Assembly: GCA_015066715.1 (NCBI GenBank)
Contig: SVNU01000012.1
Span: forward strand, 1 to 34,032
Direction: 5' to 3'
DNA from: Ruminococcus sp.
GTDB lineage: Bacteria > Bacillota > Clostridia > Oscillospirales > Ruminococcaceae
Length of the DNA: 34,032 bases
Within the stretch, counting starts at the first letter, position 1, and the number at the start of each line of letters is the position of its first letter. Position numbers and translations under genes: made by a program. Below the pieces are notes generated by a model, which did not search any database, was not told where the DNA came from, and worked only from the letters and a program-made list of their open reading frames with translations. Positions 17,125-27,266 of the stretch are shown one piece after another.

Positions 17125-20100
17125 TTAAAACAGTGACATCTGACTTGTTTTAGGCAAACTTCCCAATGCCCCCATTGATTCCAGTGCTTCAATTGTTGTT
17201 TTTGACGCACCACTGTTAGTCTGAAGCTCTTCAACAGATATAAAATCCTTTTTCTGAGCCGCCTCATAAAGCTTTACAGCCGCATTTTCTCCAACACCAG
17301 ATATAGCATTAAAAGGTATTCGTATTTTTCCGTCTTCAATCAGATATTTTGTAGCATGAGACTTATAAATATCAACAGGAAGAAAATCATAGCCTCTTGA
17401 CATCATTTCGTTAATGATAAGTAAAAGGTCATATGTATCCTTTTCCTTTGCGCTTTTATCGTTGCCTTTCTGGCGTAATTCTTCAATTTTGTTTCGGACT
17501 GAATTCAGTCCGTTTATTACCGTCTGAATATCAAAATCTGCACCTCTTGTGGTAAAGTATGTAGAATAGAACTCAAGTGGCTTATAGAGTTTAAACCAGC
17601 CAAGCTTAATTGCAGCAATTACATAAGCTGCGGCATGTGCTTTCGGGAACATATACTTAATTTTAAGACAGCTTTCTATATACCATTCCGGAACGTTATG
17701 TTCTTTAAGCATTTGTACAATTTCCGGAGTAAAGAATTTAGGCGCTTTACCTTTTCGTGTAAACTCCATTATATTAAATGCCATTTTGGATTCAACACCC
17801 TTATATATCAGATATGTCATGATACTGTCACGAGTACCTATAACATCGGAAATTGTACATATATTCTGGTCAATAAGGTCCTTGGCATTTCCAAGCCATA
17901 CATCAGTACCATGGGAAAGTCCCGAAATCTGCAAAAAGTCACTGAATTTTGTAGGTTTAGCGTCAATAAGCATCTGAATAGTAAAACCTGTACCCATTTC
18001 AGGAATTCCAAGACTGCCGGTTTTGCAGTAAATTTCATCTTCTGTAACGCCGAGAGGTTCGCAGGAAGTACACATTTTTATTACTTCAGGGTCAGCGCCA
18101 GGCACATCCTTGATTTTCATTCCGGTTAAATCCTCAAGATGCTTGTACAGAGTCGGTACAACATGTCCAAGTTCATCAAGCTTTAAGATAGTATCGTGAA
18201 GTGAATGGAAGTCAAAATGTGTTGTTACAACTCCTGATTCTTCCGATTCGGCAGGATGCTGAATAGGAGTGAAGTCGTAAACCTCATAATCAGACGGTAC
18301 AACAACCATTCCTCCCGGATGCTGTCCTGTTGTTCTTTTAACTCCTGTACATCCAACTGAAAGTCTGTTTTCTTCTGCCGGATTTGCGGATTTACCTGTT
18401 TCATCAAGATAATGCTTGGCGTATCCAAATGCTGTTTTTGCCTGCACACCACTTATTGTACCCGCTTTAAAAACGTTCTTTGGTCCGAAGAGTTCTTCTG
18501 TATATCTGTGAGCAAAGCTCTGATACTCATTAGAAAAGTTCAGGTCGATATCAGGCGCTTTATCACCGTCAAAGCCAAGAAAGGTTTCAAACGGAATGTC
18601 GTGCCCCTCACGAATCATATCAACTCCGCATTTCGGACAGTTTTTCTGCGGCAGGTCAAATCCCGAACCAAATGAACCGTCTGTAATAAATTCACTGTAT
18701 TTACAGTCAGGGCAAACATAGTGGGGGGCAAGTGGATTAACCTCAGAAATACCTGCCATCGAGGCAACAAAGGAAGAACCTACAGAGCCTCGTGAACCAA
18801 CTAAATAACCGTTTTCTTCCGAATTCCATACAAGCTTCTGCGCAATAATGTAAAGCACTGAAAATCCATGCTTGATAATAGATGAAAGTTCTCTGTCAAG
18901 GCGCTTTTCAACAATTTCCGGAAGTGGATTACCATAAATGCTTTCTGCTCTTTCATGGGTTATTCTTATAAGATCTTCCTGCGCTCCCGGAAGGTCTGGC
19001 GTAAATGTACCTTTTGGAATAGGACGTACGGTTTTTTCAATCATATCAGCTATCAGATTTGTATTTTCCACAACAACCTCATACGCCTTTTTCTCACCAA
19101 GATACCTGAATTCTTCAAGCATTTCCTCAGTTGTACGCAGATAAAGAGGCGGCTGATTTTCAGCGTCCTTAAATCCGTTGCCTGTCATGAGAATCTTTCT
19201 GAAAATGCTGTCCTCCTTATCCATAAAATGCACATCACAGGTAGCACATACAGGAATACCCAGTTTTTCTCCAAGGGCAACAATTTTTTTATTGTAATTT
19301 TCAAGATCCTTAACCGAATCGGCAGTGCCGTTTCTTATCATAAACTCGTTGTTCATGACCGGTTGTATTTCAAGATAATCATAAAATTTCGCAAGTTCTT
19401 CAATTTCCTTTTTCGGACGCTTATCAAGAATTGCTCTGAACAACTCCCCTGCTTCACATGCACTTCCGAAAATCAGTCCTTCTCTGTGTTTAAGCAGCTG
19501 CGATTTAGGCATGAGCGGCTTTTTGTAGAAGCAGTCAATCTGACTGTAGGAAATAAGCTTATAAAGGTTTTTAAGACCAACGCTGTTTTTTACAAGTATA
19601 ATCTGGTGATAGGATTTAAGTTTTTTAACATCAATTTTATTTACCTTTGTATTTAAATCCGCAAATATTTCAACATTATTATCTCTTACAAGGCGCTCCA
19701 TAAGAGTAAGGAAAATTTTTGCTAAAATCATAGCATCATCACATGCACGGTGATGTTCAAATTTTCCCAGCTTTAAATGCTTTGCGACTGTATCCAGCTT
19801 ATGTCTCGAAAGCTCCGGAAGCATTGCACGGCACATTATAAGGCTGTCGATTGATGAGTATTCATGCGGTATGTCATGCCGTTGACATACTGCGTCAATA
19901 AAGGAATTATCAAATCTTGCATTGTGTGCCACCATAACAGGATTTTCACCACAGAATTCAAGAAACTGCTTTACAGCCTCCGCTTCCTTTGGAGCATCTG
20001 CAACCATTTGATTGGTTATACCGGTAAGCTCGGTAATATTCTCCGGAATCGGTTTTTCAGGATTTACAAATATATTAAAGCTGTCTACAACACGTAAGTT

Positions 20101-21495
20101 TTTGATTTTTACAGCACCGATTTCCGTGAGTCTTTCAGTATCAACATTCAGCCCTGTTGTTTCAACGTCATATATTATTATTTCCTCGTTAATGCTTCTT
20201 GTATCGTCTTTATTTATAATATTTACAGGATTTATATCGTTAACCACATAAGCTTCACATCCATAAATAACCTTAAAGTCATCAAGACCTGATACGGTAT
20301 TCATAGCATCAGGAAACGCCTGCGCCACACCGTGGTCAGTAATTGCAATCGCCTTATGTCCCCAGGATGCAGCACGCTTGATAAGAGTTGCAGCATCAGT
20401 AACCGCATCCATAGCAGACATAGCCGTATGCATATGAAGCTCAACACGCTTTTTAGGCGCATTGTCCGTTCTCATTTTTTTCTTTACAGTTGTGATAGCA
20501 CGTGGTCTGACAGTAATATCCCTTGAAAACTCGTCATATTCAATATCACCGTACACAAGAACTGTACTTCCCTTTTTCAGATTTTTCACAGGGAAATCAT
20601 CCTTTTGCGGGTCATAGAAAAATTTCATCAGAACAGAACCTGTATAGTCAGTAATATAATATGTGTAGATTTCCTTACCTGTTTTGGTTGTTTTAGTATC
20701 AGCCTGGTCGAATATATCTGCTAAAAGTGTAACCTTTCTGTTAAGCTGCGTACAGGCCTGTGCAATAGAAATCGGAGGTTGCCTGATATTTTTCCCCATT
20801 ATAATTTCAGCAGAATCAGGAATAATTTCAATGGCTGAATTGCTGTCAAATGTTACAGGCTCTGCAGTTTCCTGCAAAGCTGCTGCATATTCTGAACCGG
20901 AAACGGGCTGAACAGCCTGAACCGGTTGTGAATCCGGCAGGACTTCATTGGATTTTTCTGACTTTTCAAGGGAAAGACTTGCCTCGTAATCCTCCAGTTC
21001 CTTTTCGTACCTTTGGGCATCGACTGACAGTTCTCCCGTAAGCTGTGTTTTTATATCAAGATTAAATTCCTGCTTTATGAGAGCTGAAAATTCATTGCAG
21101 AAATTTGCCTTCATAAGAAGGTCATATCCACCGTTTTTAAGGGTGATTGTAATAAGTCCGTCTGCATAACTTACATCCGAACCATCAAGAAACCCATTTA
21201 CTACAGCAAGCTTTCTTTTAAGCTTAGCTATAAGTTCACTGTAATATTCAATAGTAAACATTTCCGGAGAATAGGCGCAATGGAGATTTATTCTGTTAAG
21301 ATTAAAAAATCTTTCAAGATTTTTTTCAAAAGCAATAACATCATTATATGGTATAAGCTTATTGAATTTCACATAAAAGGAAATTTGTGTAAGCTCTGCT
21401 GAATATGTAATCTTATAAATATTTCCGTTTTGCACTGTTTCCGGAACATTTAATGTGTACTCGCTTAAAAAATCTCCGAGTCTTATTTCAGTCAT
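17125..21495 (-). CDS. polC: DNA polymerase III PolC-type alpha subunit
   Basis: PHP domain KKRVELHMHTAMSAMDAVTD; embedded exonuclease YDVETTGLNVDTERLTEIGAVKI; polymerase GSRGSVGSSFVASMAGISEVNPL, DIDLNFSNEYQ, GQHPGGMVVVP. Confidence 0.97.
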   Translation of the reverse strand: MTEIRLGDFLSEYTLNVPETVQNGNIYKITYSAELTQISFYVKFNKLIPYNDVIAFEKNLERFFNLNRINLHCAYSPEMFTIEYYSELIAKLKRKLAVVNGFLDGSDVSYADGLITITLKNGGYDLLMKANFCNEFSALIKQEFNLDIKTQLTGELSVDAQRYEKELEDYEASLSLEKSEKSNEVLPDSQPVQAVQPVSGSEYAAALQETAEPVTFDSNSAIEIIPDSAEIIMGKNIRQPPISIAQACTQLNRKVTLLADIFDQADTKTTKTGKEIYTYYITDYTGSVLMKFFYDPQKDDFPVKNLKKGSTVLVYGDIEYDEFSRDITVRPRAITTVKKKMRTDNAPKKRVELHMHTAMSAMDAVTDAATLIKRAASWGHKAIAITDHGVAQAFPDAMNTVSGLDDFKVIYGCEAYVVNDINPVNIINKDDTRSINEEIIIYDVETTGLNVDTERLTEIGAVKIKNLRVVDSFNIFVNPEKPIPENITELTGITNQMVADAPKEAEAVKQFLEFCGENPVMVAHNARFDNSFIDAVCQRHDIPHEYSSIDSLIMCRAMLPELSRHKLDTVAKHLKLGKFEHHRACDDAMILAKIFLTLMERLVRDNNVEIFADLNTKVNKIDVKKLKSYHQIILVKNSVGLKNLYKLISYSQIDCFYKKPLMPKSQLLKHREGLIFGSACEAGELFRAILDKRPKKEIEELAKFYDYLEIQPVMNNEFMIRNGTADSVKDLENYNKKIVALGEKLGIPVCATCDVHFMDKEDSIFRKILMTGNGFKDAENQPPLYLRTTEEMLEEFRYLGEKKAYEVVVENTNLIADMIEKTVRPIPKGTFTPDLPGAQEDLIRITHERAESIYGNPLPEIVEKRLDRELSSIIKHGFSVLYIIAQKLVWNSEENGYLVGSRGSVGSSFVASMAGISEVNPLAPHYVCPDCKYSEFITDGSFGSGFDLPQKNCPKCGVDMIREGHDIPFETFLGFDGDKAPDIDLNFSNEYQSFAHRYTEELFGPKNVFKAGTISGVQAKTAFGYAKHYLDETGKSANPAEENRLSVGCTGVKRTTGQHPGGMVVVPSDYEVYDFTPIQHPAESEESGVVTTHFDFHSLHDTILKLDELGHVVPTLYKHLEDLTGMKIKDVPGADPEVIKMCTSCEPLGVTEDEIYCKTGSLGIPEMGTGFTIQMLIDAKPTKFSDFLQISGLSHGTDVWLGNAKDLIDQNICTISDVIGTRDSIMTYLIYKGVESKMAFNIMEFTRKGKAPKFFTPEIVQMLKEHNVPEWYIESCLKIKYMFPKAHAAAYVIAAIKLGWFKLYKPLEFYSTYFTTRGADFDIQTVINGLNSVRNKIEELRQKGNDKSAKEKDTYDLLLIINEMMSRGYDFLPVDIYKSHATKYLIEDGKIRIPFNAISGVGENAAVKLYEAAQKKDFISVEELQTNSGASKTTIEALESMGALGSLPKTSQMSLF

Positions 21496-21770
21496 TTTAC
21501 TCTCCGTTTCTGTTTAATTTTCTTTACTATAAAGTATATTTGATAGAAAAAGCATATGTTAAAAACAGGTATGCAATAAAAACCATAGTAGGTAAATGAA
21601 TAGCAGAATTCGTCCCATCCGTACAGCATGTATGTATAAGGCTCAATCATACCATAATGCAGACGTCCTGTAATTGCATGATACAACGACAAACCTATTA
21701 CAGCCAGAAGTGGTATAAATGATAATATAAACCATAGTGTTAATGGCAGTTTGTTATTTTTGTAATTCAT
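21492..21770 (-). CDS. Small membrane protein, function unknown
   Basis: 92 aa with hydrophobic segments LWFILSFIPLLAVIGLSLYHA and IPVFNICFFYQIYFIV; 4-bp overlap with polC start. Confidence 0.65.
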   Translation of the reverse strand: MNYKNNKLPLTLWFILSFIPLLAVIGLSLYHAITGRLHYGMIEPYTYMLYGWDEFCYSFTYYGFYCIPVFNICFFYQIYFIVKKIKQKRRVK

Positions 21771-21781
21771 TTTAACACTTC

Positions 21782-22021
21782 CTATTGCTCATTCGGAACA
21801 AACTCTACATCATCATAAACATCAAAAAACAAAATTCTGACTTCTGTTCCGATATTATATCCGTCAACTCCGTCTTTTGTGAACATCGAATGACGTTCTG
21901 TGATACCGTATAGAATTGCTGAGTATACAACAGTACCACCGTCATCACATTCCATTTTAATTGGAATAAGCATAATAAATAACAGTATTATTATCGATAT
22001 AACTTTAATTTTCTTTTTCAT
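21782..22021 (-). CDS. Small secreted/anchored protein, tandem paralog A
   Basis: MKKKIKVISIIILLFIMLIPIK then DGGTVVYSAILYGITERHSMFTKDGVDGYNIGTEVRILFFDVYDDV; paralogous to 22033-22272. Confidence 0.75.
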   Translation of the reverse strand: MKKKIKVISIIILLFIMLIPIKMECDDGGTVVYSAILYGITERHSMFTKDGVDGYNIGTEVRILFFDVYDDVEFVPNEQ

Positions 22022-22032
22022 AGATTAAACCT

Positions 22033-22272
22033 TTATTGCTCATCCGGAACAAACTTCACATCATCATAAACATTAAAAAACAAAATTCTGACTTCTGTTC
22101 CGATATTATATCCGTCAACTCCGTCTTTTGTGAACATCGAATGGCATTTTGTGATACCGTATAGAATTGCTGAATATTTTATTGTGCCGCCGTCTTTCAG
22201 TTCGGTTTTTATCGAAATAAGCATAATCAAAAATAAGACAATTACAGCTGTAACTGTTATTTTCTTCCTCAA
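22033..22272 (-). CDS. Small secreted/anchored protein, tandem paralog B
   Basis: Same family as 21782-22021; shares a 69-bp identical tract. Confidence 0.75.
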   Translation of the reverse strand: MRKKITVTAVIVLFLIMLISIKTELKDGGTIKYSAILYGITKCHSMFTKDGVDGYNIGTEVRILFFNVYDDVKFVPDEQ

Positions 22273-23306
22273 AGCTTTTCAATCTCCTTTAAAAGCTCGG
22301 GAACAATATCTTCTTCGGAAATTTTACGGAGAACTTCACCTTTTTTGAATAATACGGCACACTTATCCCCACCTGCAATTCCGATATCGGCTTCCCTTGC
22401 TTCACCCGGACCGTTTACAATACAGCCCATTACGGCAACCTTTATATTTTTATCAATATCCTTTACGGCTTCTTCAACCATACATGCCGCTTTTACAAGG
22501 TCAATTCGTGTTCTGCCGCAGGTCGGACAGGAAACAATCTCAACACCGCTTCCCTTTCCTACTGCTTTTAAAATATCCTTTGCGGCATAAATTTCACGAA
22601 CAGGGTCACCTGTGAGAGATACTCTTATTGTTTCGCCAATATCATCACATAAAAGCGAGCCTATGCCTGCCGCAGATTTTATAATACCCATTCTCTCAGT
22701 ACCTGCTTCGGTTACACCAAGGTGAAGCGGATAGTTACACTTCTGTGCGGCTAAACGATAGCTTTCGAGCATTGTTTTAACATTGGATGACTTGATTGAA
22801 ATTACAATATCATTAAAATCAAACTTTTCCAATAACTCTACATGGTAAAGCGCACTTTCCACCAGAGCTTCAGCTGTCGGTGTCTGATATTTTTCAAGAA
22901 TATGCTTTTCAAGTGAGCCGGAGTTTACCCCTATTCTTATAGGAATCCCCTTGTTTGCACATTTGTCAACTACCTGCTTTACCCTGTCCATATCACCGAT
23001 GTTTCCGGGGTTAATTCTGATTTTGTCAATACCCGCATCTGCTGCGGCAAGTGCCAGTCTGTAATCAAAATGAATATCTGCAACAAGAGGAATATTTACC
23101 TTTTCTTTAATTGCCGGAATAAGCTTTACAGCATCCATATCAGGAATAGCAGCTCTTACTATATCACAACCTGCTTTTTCAAGTTCAACCGACTGCTGTA
23201 CGCTTCCCTCAATATCGTCCGAACGCTTATTAAGCATCGACTGAATATATATTTTTTCACTGCCTAAAACGCAGTTTCCAACCTTAACTTTTCTTATATT
23301 TCTCAT
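22269..23306 (-). CDS. ispG: 4-hydroxy-3-methylbut-2-enyl-diphosphate synthase
   Basis: RKVKVGNCVLGSEKIYIQSMLNKRSDD...PLVADIHFDYRLAL...IRINPGNIG...SCPTCGRTRIDL...GCIVNGPGEAREADIGIAGG. Confidence 0.96.
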   Translation of the reverse strand: MRNIRKVKVGNCVLGSEKIYIQSMLNKRSDDIEGSVQQSVELEKAGCDIVRAAIPDMDAVKLIPAIKEKVNIPLVADIHFDYRLALAAADAGIDKIRINPGNIGDMDRVKQVVDKCANKGIPIRIGVNSGSLEKHILEKYQTPTAEALVESALYHVELLEKFDFNDIVISIKSSNVKTMLESYRLAAQKCNYPLHLGVTEAGTERMGIIKSAAGIGSLLCDDIGETIRVSLTGDPVREIYAAKDILKAVGKGSGVEIVSCPTCGRTRIDLVKAACMVEEAVKDIDKNIKVAVMGCIVNGPGEAREADIGIAGGDKCAVLFKKGEVLRKISEEDIVPELLKEIEKL

Positions 23307-23312
23307 AGCTTT

Positions 23313-24389
23313 CTACCTTATCAATTTTAAAATATCATTAAATGTAACAGCAACAATCAAAAGCATAACCAGCGCAAGACCTATCAGATTTACTATACCC
23401 TCATGCTCCGGTTTTATCGGCTTTCTTCTTATTGCTTCTATAATTAAAAAGAGTATCCGTCCACCATCAAGACCCGGTATCGGAAGAAGATTCATTATAC
23501 CAAGATTTACGGAAATAATTATTGTGAGACTCATAAGTGACATTGCCGATTCCTTAAATGTCTCACCAGAAGCAGCTGCATCACCGATTGCGTCAACAAC
23601 CCCTACCGGACCTGACATTTCCTCAAATCCGTATTTCCCTGTAACAAGGTCTATAAGAGAAACCCATATAAGACGTGTTGTTGATACAGTATTTTTGAAT
23701 GAGTAACCAAGCACATTAAGCGGATTTTTTTCAAGTCCTTTTATATAAAAATCAGCTTTTGAACCGTTATTTTCATCATAGAATTTTACATTGTCAAGCT
23801 TTACTTCCTCACCATCACGTTCAACGACAACGCTGTGAGTTCCGTTTTTATGGGAGTTTAACTGATAGCTAATATCAGCAGGAGTGAGAATCCACATATC
23901 ATTAAGCTCTTTTATTATATCACCTTCACGTAATCCGCTTTCATAGCTTTCAGACGAAATCAAACCATCAGAGCCTGTGTGAAAAGCTTTAATCTGTGTT
24001 GTGGGTACTGCACTTGATGTACATGTTAAAGCTACTGCCACTATAAATCCCAGAACAAGATTCATGAAAGGTCCGGCAAAAAAAACAAGAAATCGTTGCC
24101 AGACAGGTTTACTTGCAATGGAACGCTCACTGTCACTTGAGGCATAATCACCAAGCTCTTTTTTGGAAACAGCATCTGTTTCTTCGCCTTCCATAGCACA
24201 GAATCCACCTATAGGCAGAATTCTGAGTGAATATTCTGTTTCTCCGATTTGTTTGCCGATAAGCTTCGGACCCATACCAACTGCAAATTTCAAAACTCTT
24301 ATTCCGCAGAGCTTTGCGGCAATAAAGTGTCCGAACTCATGTACAAAAATGATAATTCCGAAAATAAGAATAGCAATAATATATTTCAT
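23313..24389 (-). CDS. rseP: RIP metalloprotease RseP (site-2 protease family)
   Basis: HEFGHFIAAKLCGI...PIGGFCAMEGEE...PDZ-like region...NLLPIPGLDGGRILFLIIE. MKYIIAIL start preceded by GGAGG. Confidence 0.94.
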   Translation of the reverse strand: MKYIIAILIFGIIIFVHEFGHFIAAKLCGIRVLKFAVGMGPKLIGKQIGETEYSLRILPIGGFCAMEGEETDAVSKKELGDYASSDSERSIASKPVWQRFLVFFAGPFMNLVLGFIVAVALTCTSSAVPTTQIKAFHTGSDGLISSESYESGLREGDIIKELNDMWILTPADISYQLNSHKNGTHSVVVERDGEEVKLDNVKFYDENNGSKADFYIKGLEKNPLNVLGYSFKNTVSTTRLIWVSLIDLVTGKYGFEEMSGPVGVVDAIGDAAASGETFKESAMSLMSLTIIISVNLGIMNLLPIPGLDGGRILFLIIEAIRRKPIKPEHEGIVNLIGLALVMLLIVAVTFNDILKLIR

Positions 24390-24419
24390 AATGCCTCCAG
24401 TGAAAATATTTTTCCCCAA

Positions 24420-25568
24420 TTACCTGACAAATGATTTATTGACAAAATCCCTTGCTTCCTGATCCCATTTAACAACATCATCATATGTTTTTATTTCCTG
24501 ATATTCAAATACATCAAGCGTTTTTTCCACAATTCTGCCTATATCTGTAAATTTAATTTTACCATCAAGAAACAGTCTGACTGCTTCTTCATTTGCGCCG
24601 TTTACAATACATGGATACGCACCGCCACGTTTTATAGCTTCTATACAAGCTGAAAGACATCTGAATGTTTTATAGTCAGGATTGTCAAAGGTAAGTGTTC
24701 CGTATTCTGTAAGACTCAGAGGCTTGCAGTCACACTCAACACGTTCCGGATACATAATCGCATACTGAATAGGAATCTTCATATCAGGACATCCAAGCTG
24801 TGCAATAACAGAATTATCCGCATATTCAACCGCTGAATGAATAACACTCTGCCTGTGAACAATTATTTCAATTTCTTCTGGATTTAAGTCAAACAGCCAC
24901 TTTGCTTCAATAAACTCAAGACCCTTATTCATAAGTGTAGCAGAATCAATTGTAATTTTATTACCCATGCTCCAGTTTGGATGATTAAGAGCCTGTTCTA
25001 TTGTTACATCTTCAAGTTCATTTTCGGTTTTTCCGAAGAAAGGCCCTCCGGAAGCTGTAAGAATAATCTTTTTAAGCTGTGAGCGCTTATTGCCCTGCAG
25101 GCACTGGAAAATAGCTGAATGTTCGCTGTCAACCGGATAAATATTGACATTCATTTCCCTTGCAAGCTTCATTACAAGCTCACCGCCCGCAACGAGAGTT
25201 TCCTTGTTTGCAAGTGCAACGTCCTTACCTGCGCTTATAGCACGCAGCGTCGGATAAAGTCCGACCATACCCACTACGGAATTGAGTATCATACCACTGT
25301 TTTTATCAGTGACAATTTCACAAAGCCCTGACATTCCGGTAATAACTCTTACGCCCTTTCCTACAAGTAATTCTCTTAATTTGTCCGCTAATTCTTCCTT
25401 ATAAATGCAAGCCACAAAAACATTGTTCTCAATGCACTGCTTTGCCAGAAGCTCATAATTGCTATGTGCTGCAAGTGCATATATTTTTATACCATTTTTT
25501 CTTGCAACCTCAATCGATTGTGTACCAATTGAACCGGTTGACCCCAAAATCGAAATATATCTTGTCAT
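24420..25568 (-). CDS. dxr: 1-deoxy-D-xylulose-5-phosphate reductoisomerase
   Basis: ISILGSTGSIGTQSIEVA...LANKETLVAGGELV...PVDSEHSAIFQCLQG...LTASGGPFFG...HPNWSMGNKITIDSATLMNKGLE. Confidence 0.97.
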   Translation of the reverse strand: MTRYISILGSTGSIGTQSIEVARKNGIKIYALAAHSNYELLAKQCIENNVFVACIYKEELADKLRELLVGKGVRVITGMSGLCEIVTDKNSGMILNSVVGMVGLYPTLRAISAGKDVALANKETLVAGGELVMKLAREMNVNIYPVDSEHSAIFQCLQGNKRSQLKKIILTASGGPFFGKTENELEDVTIEQALNHPNWSMGNKITIDSATLMNKGLEFIEAKWLFDLNPEEIEIIVHRQSVIHSAVEYADNSVIAQLGCPDMKIPIQYAIMYPERVECDCKPLSLTEYGTLTFDNPDYKTFRCLSACIEAIKRGGAYPCIVNGANEEAVRLFLDGKIKFTDIGRIVEKTLDVFEYQEIKTYDDVVKWDQEARDFVNKSFVR

Positions 25569-25624
25569 TTTTATTTTATGCTTCTTTATAAAGCATAATA
25601 CCCGCCTTTCTGTTTTTCATAAAA

Positions 25625-25646
25625 ACGGGGCTGTAACAAGCCCCGT
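25625..25646 (-). terminator. Intrinsic terminator between cdsA and dxr
   Basis: On the - strand: ACGGGGCT-tgttac-AGCCCCGT followed by TTTTTATG. Confidence 0.75.
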
Positions 25647-25656
25647 AAATACGCAG

Positions 25657-26502
25657 TTATTTATAAATGTTAAAAACTGTGAGAAATGCATAAAGGAATG
25701 GAGCAACAAATATAACACTGTCAAAACGGTCCATCAGACCACCGTGACCGGGCATAATATTACCATAGTCCTTTATACCGCACTGTCTTTTTAATATTGA
25801 AGCCGATAAATCACCAATTGTTCCGACTACAGCAAGAAGCATTCCGAGAATGCACACTGCAAAATAGTTAACTGATATTCCATCAAGTAAAAACTTTGCA
25901 CAGAAGAAATTTATCAGTACAAATAAAAGCCCTGTTACAAGTATTCCACCAACAAATCCCTCAATTGTTTTCTTTGGACTGATTTCAGGGCAAAGCTTGT
26001 TTTTCCCAAGAAATGTTCCTACAAAATATGCAGCAGAATCGGCAATCCATGCACCGCAAAGTCCCATAATAAGGTATATAAGACCAAGAACTCCCGTTCC
26101 TTCTTCTGCAAGCATCATCTGAAGCTCACCATAATCATAAAGCTGCACCAATGTAGTCATTGCATTTGAAATAAGTAAGGTGCATGCAATCATAACAAGT
26201 GCTTTTACTGATTTTATATGCTTGTGATACCAGATATTACCCATAAAAACAAATATTACATATACAAATGTTGCCAGAAATACATACTTTGTTCTTACTA
26301 AAAACGGCAATGCCAAAGCATAAATCATTGATGGAAAGCTTATAATGTAAATCTTAAAACATTTTACTGCATTTAAAAGTTCATAAAGCATAATCGCCGA
26401 AATTGCACCTATTGCTAAATTCAGCACAAATGTATCATGTAAAATAAGTACCACAACAGCAATAACAATTCCTACTGCCGAGGAAATAATTCTTGTAAGC
26501 AT
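25657..26502 (-). CDS. cdsA: Phosphatidate cytidylyltransferase
   Basis: Polytopic; C-terminal signature GTIGDLSASILKRQCGIKDYGNIMPGHGGLMDRFDSVIFVAPF. Confidence 0.95.
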   Translation of the reverse strand: MLTRIISSAVGIVIAVVVLILHDTFVLNLAIGAISAIMLYELLNAVKCFKIYIISFPSMIYALALPFLVRTKYVFLATFVYVIFVFMGNIWYHKHIKSVKALVMIACTLLISNAMTTLVQLYDYGELQMMLAEEGTGVLGLIYLIMGLCGAWIADSAAYFVGTFLGKNKLCPEISPKKTIEGFVGGILVTGLLFVLINFFCAKFLLDGISVNYFAVCILGMLLAVVGTIGDLSASILKRQCGIKDYGNIMPGHGGLMDRFDSVIFVAPFLYAFLTVFNIYK

Positions 26503-26504
26503 GC

Positions 26505-27251
26505 CTATACACCTCCGAATCGTCTTGAACGTTTATTGAATTCTTCAATTGCCTTATCAAGATTTTCAGGAGTAAAATCAGGCCATAGAATATCTGTAAA
26601 ATACAGTTCTGCATATGCCGACTGCCATATAAGAAAATTTGAAGTTCTCTGCTCCCCGCTTGGTCTTATCATAAGATCAACGTCAGGAACATCAAGGGTA
26701 TATAAATTAGGTGTGAACATATCTTCTGTAATATCTTCAGGGTTTATTTCACCATCTCTGACCTTCTGAGCAAGAATTTTTGCCGCATGGACAATATCAT
26801 CCCTGCCGCCGTAGTTTATTGCAAGAAGCATTGTCATTTCACGTCTGTCCTTGGTATCCTCCTCAAGGTCATTCATTTTCTTCTGAAGGTCATCATCAAA
26901 TATAGTTTTATCACCTAAAAACAGAACTCTTACATCTTCACCGATATAGTTTCTTACATCAACAATATATTCTCTGAAAAGCTCAATTATTGCGTCAACT
27001 TCATCTTTAGGACGCTTCCAGTTTTCAGTCGAGAACGCATAAAAGGAAACATTTCTGACACCAATATCCTTGCAGTATCTTGTGATTTTCTTAAATGTCT
27101 TAGCGCCTTCCCTGTGACCGAATTTTCTTGGCAGACCACGTTTTTTTGCCCATCTGCCATTACCGTCCATTATAAAAGCTATATGCTCCGGAAGAGTTAA
27201 TGCCGCTTCCGGAATATTTTCAGTATCTTTCTTTTTCCAAAATAATGCCAT
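26505..27251 (-). CDS. uppS: Isoprenyl (undecaprenyl) diphosphate synthase
   Basis: PEHIAFIMDGNGRWAKKRGLPRKFGHREGAKTF...FYAFSTENWKRPKDEV...DLMIRPSGEQRTSNFLIWQSAYAELYFTDILWPDF. Confidence 0.96.
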   Translation of the reverse strand: MALFWKKKDTENIPEAALTLPEHIAFIMDGNGRWAKKRGLPRKFGHREGAKTFKKITRYCKDIGVRNVSFYAFSTENWKRPKDEVDAIIELFREYIVDVRNYIGEDVRVLFLGDKTIFDDDLQKKMNDLEEDTKDRREMTMLLAINYGGRDDIVHAAKILAQKVRDGEINPEDITEDMFTPNLYTLDVPDVDLMIRPSGEQRTSNFLIWQSAYAELYFTDILWPDFTPENLDKAIEEFNKRSRRFGGV

Positions 27252-27266
27252 TCACTTTACCCCTGA

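Noticed and set aside
18955-19656. 233-aa + strand ORF inside polC
   Set aside because: Antisense to a clearly conserved polC reading frame; no recognisable domain.
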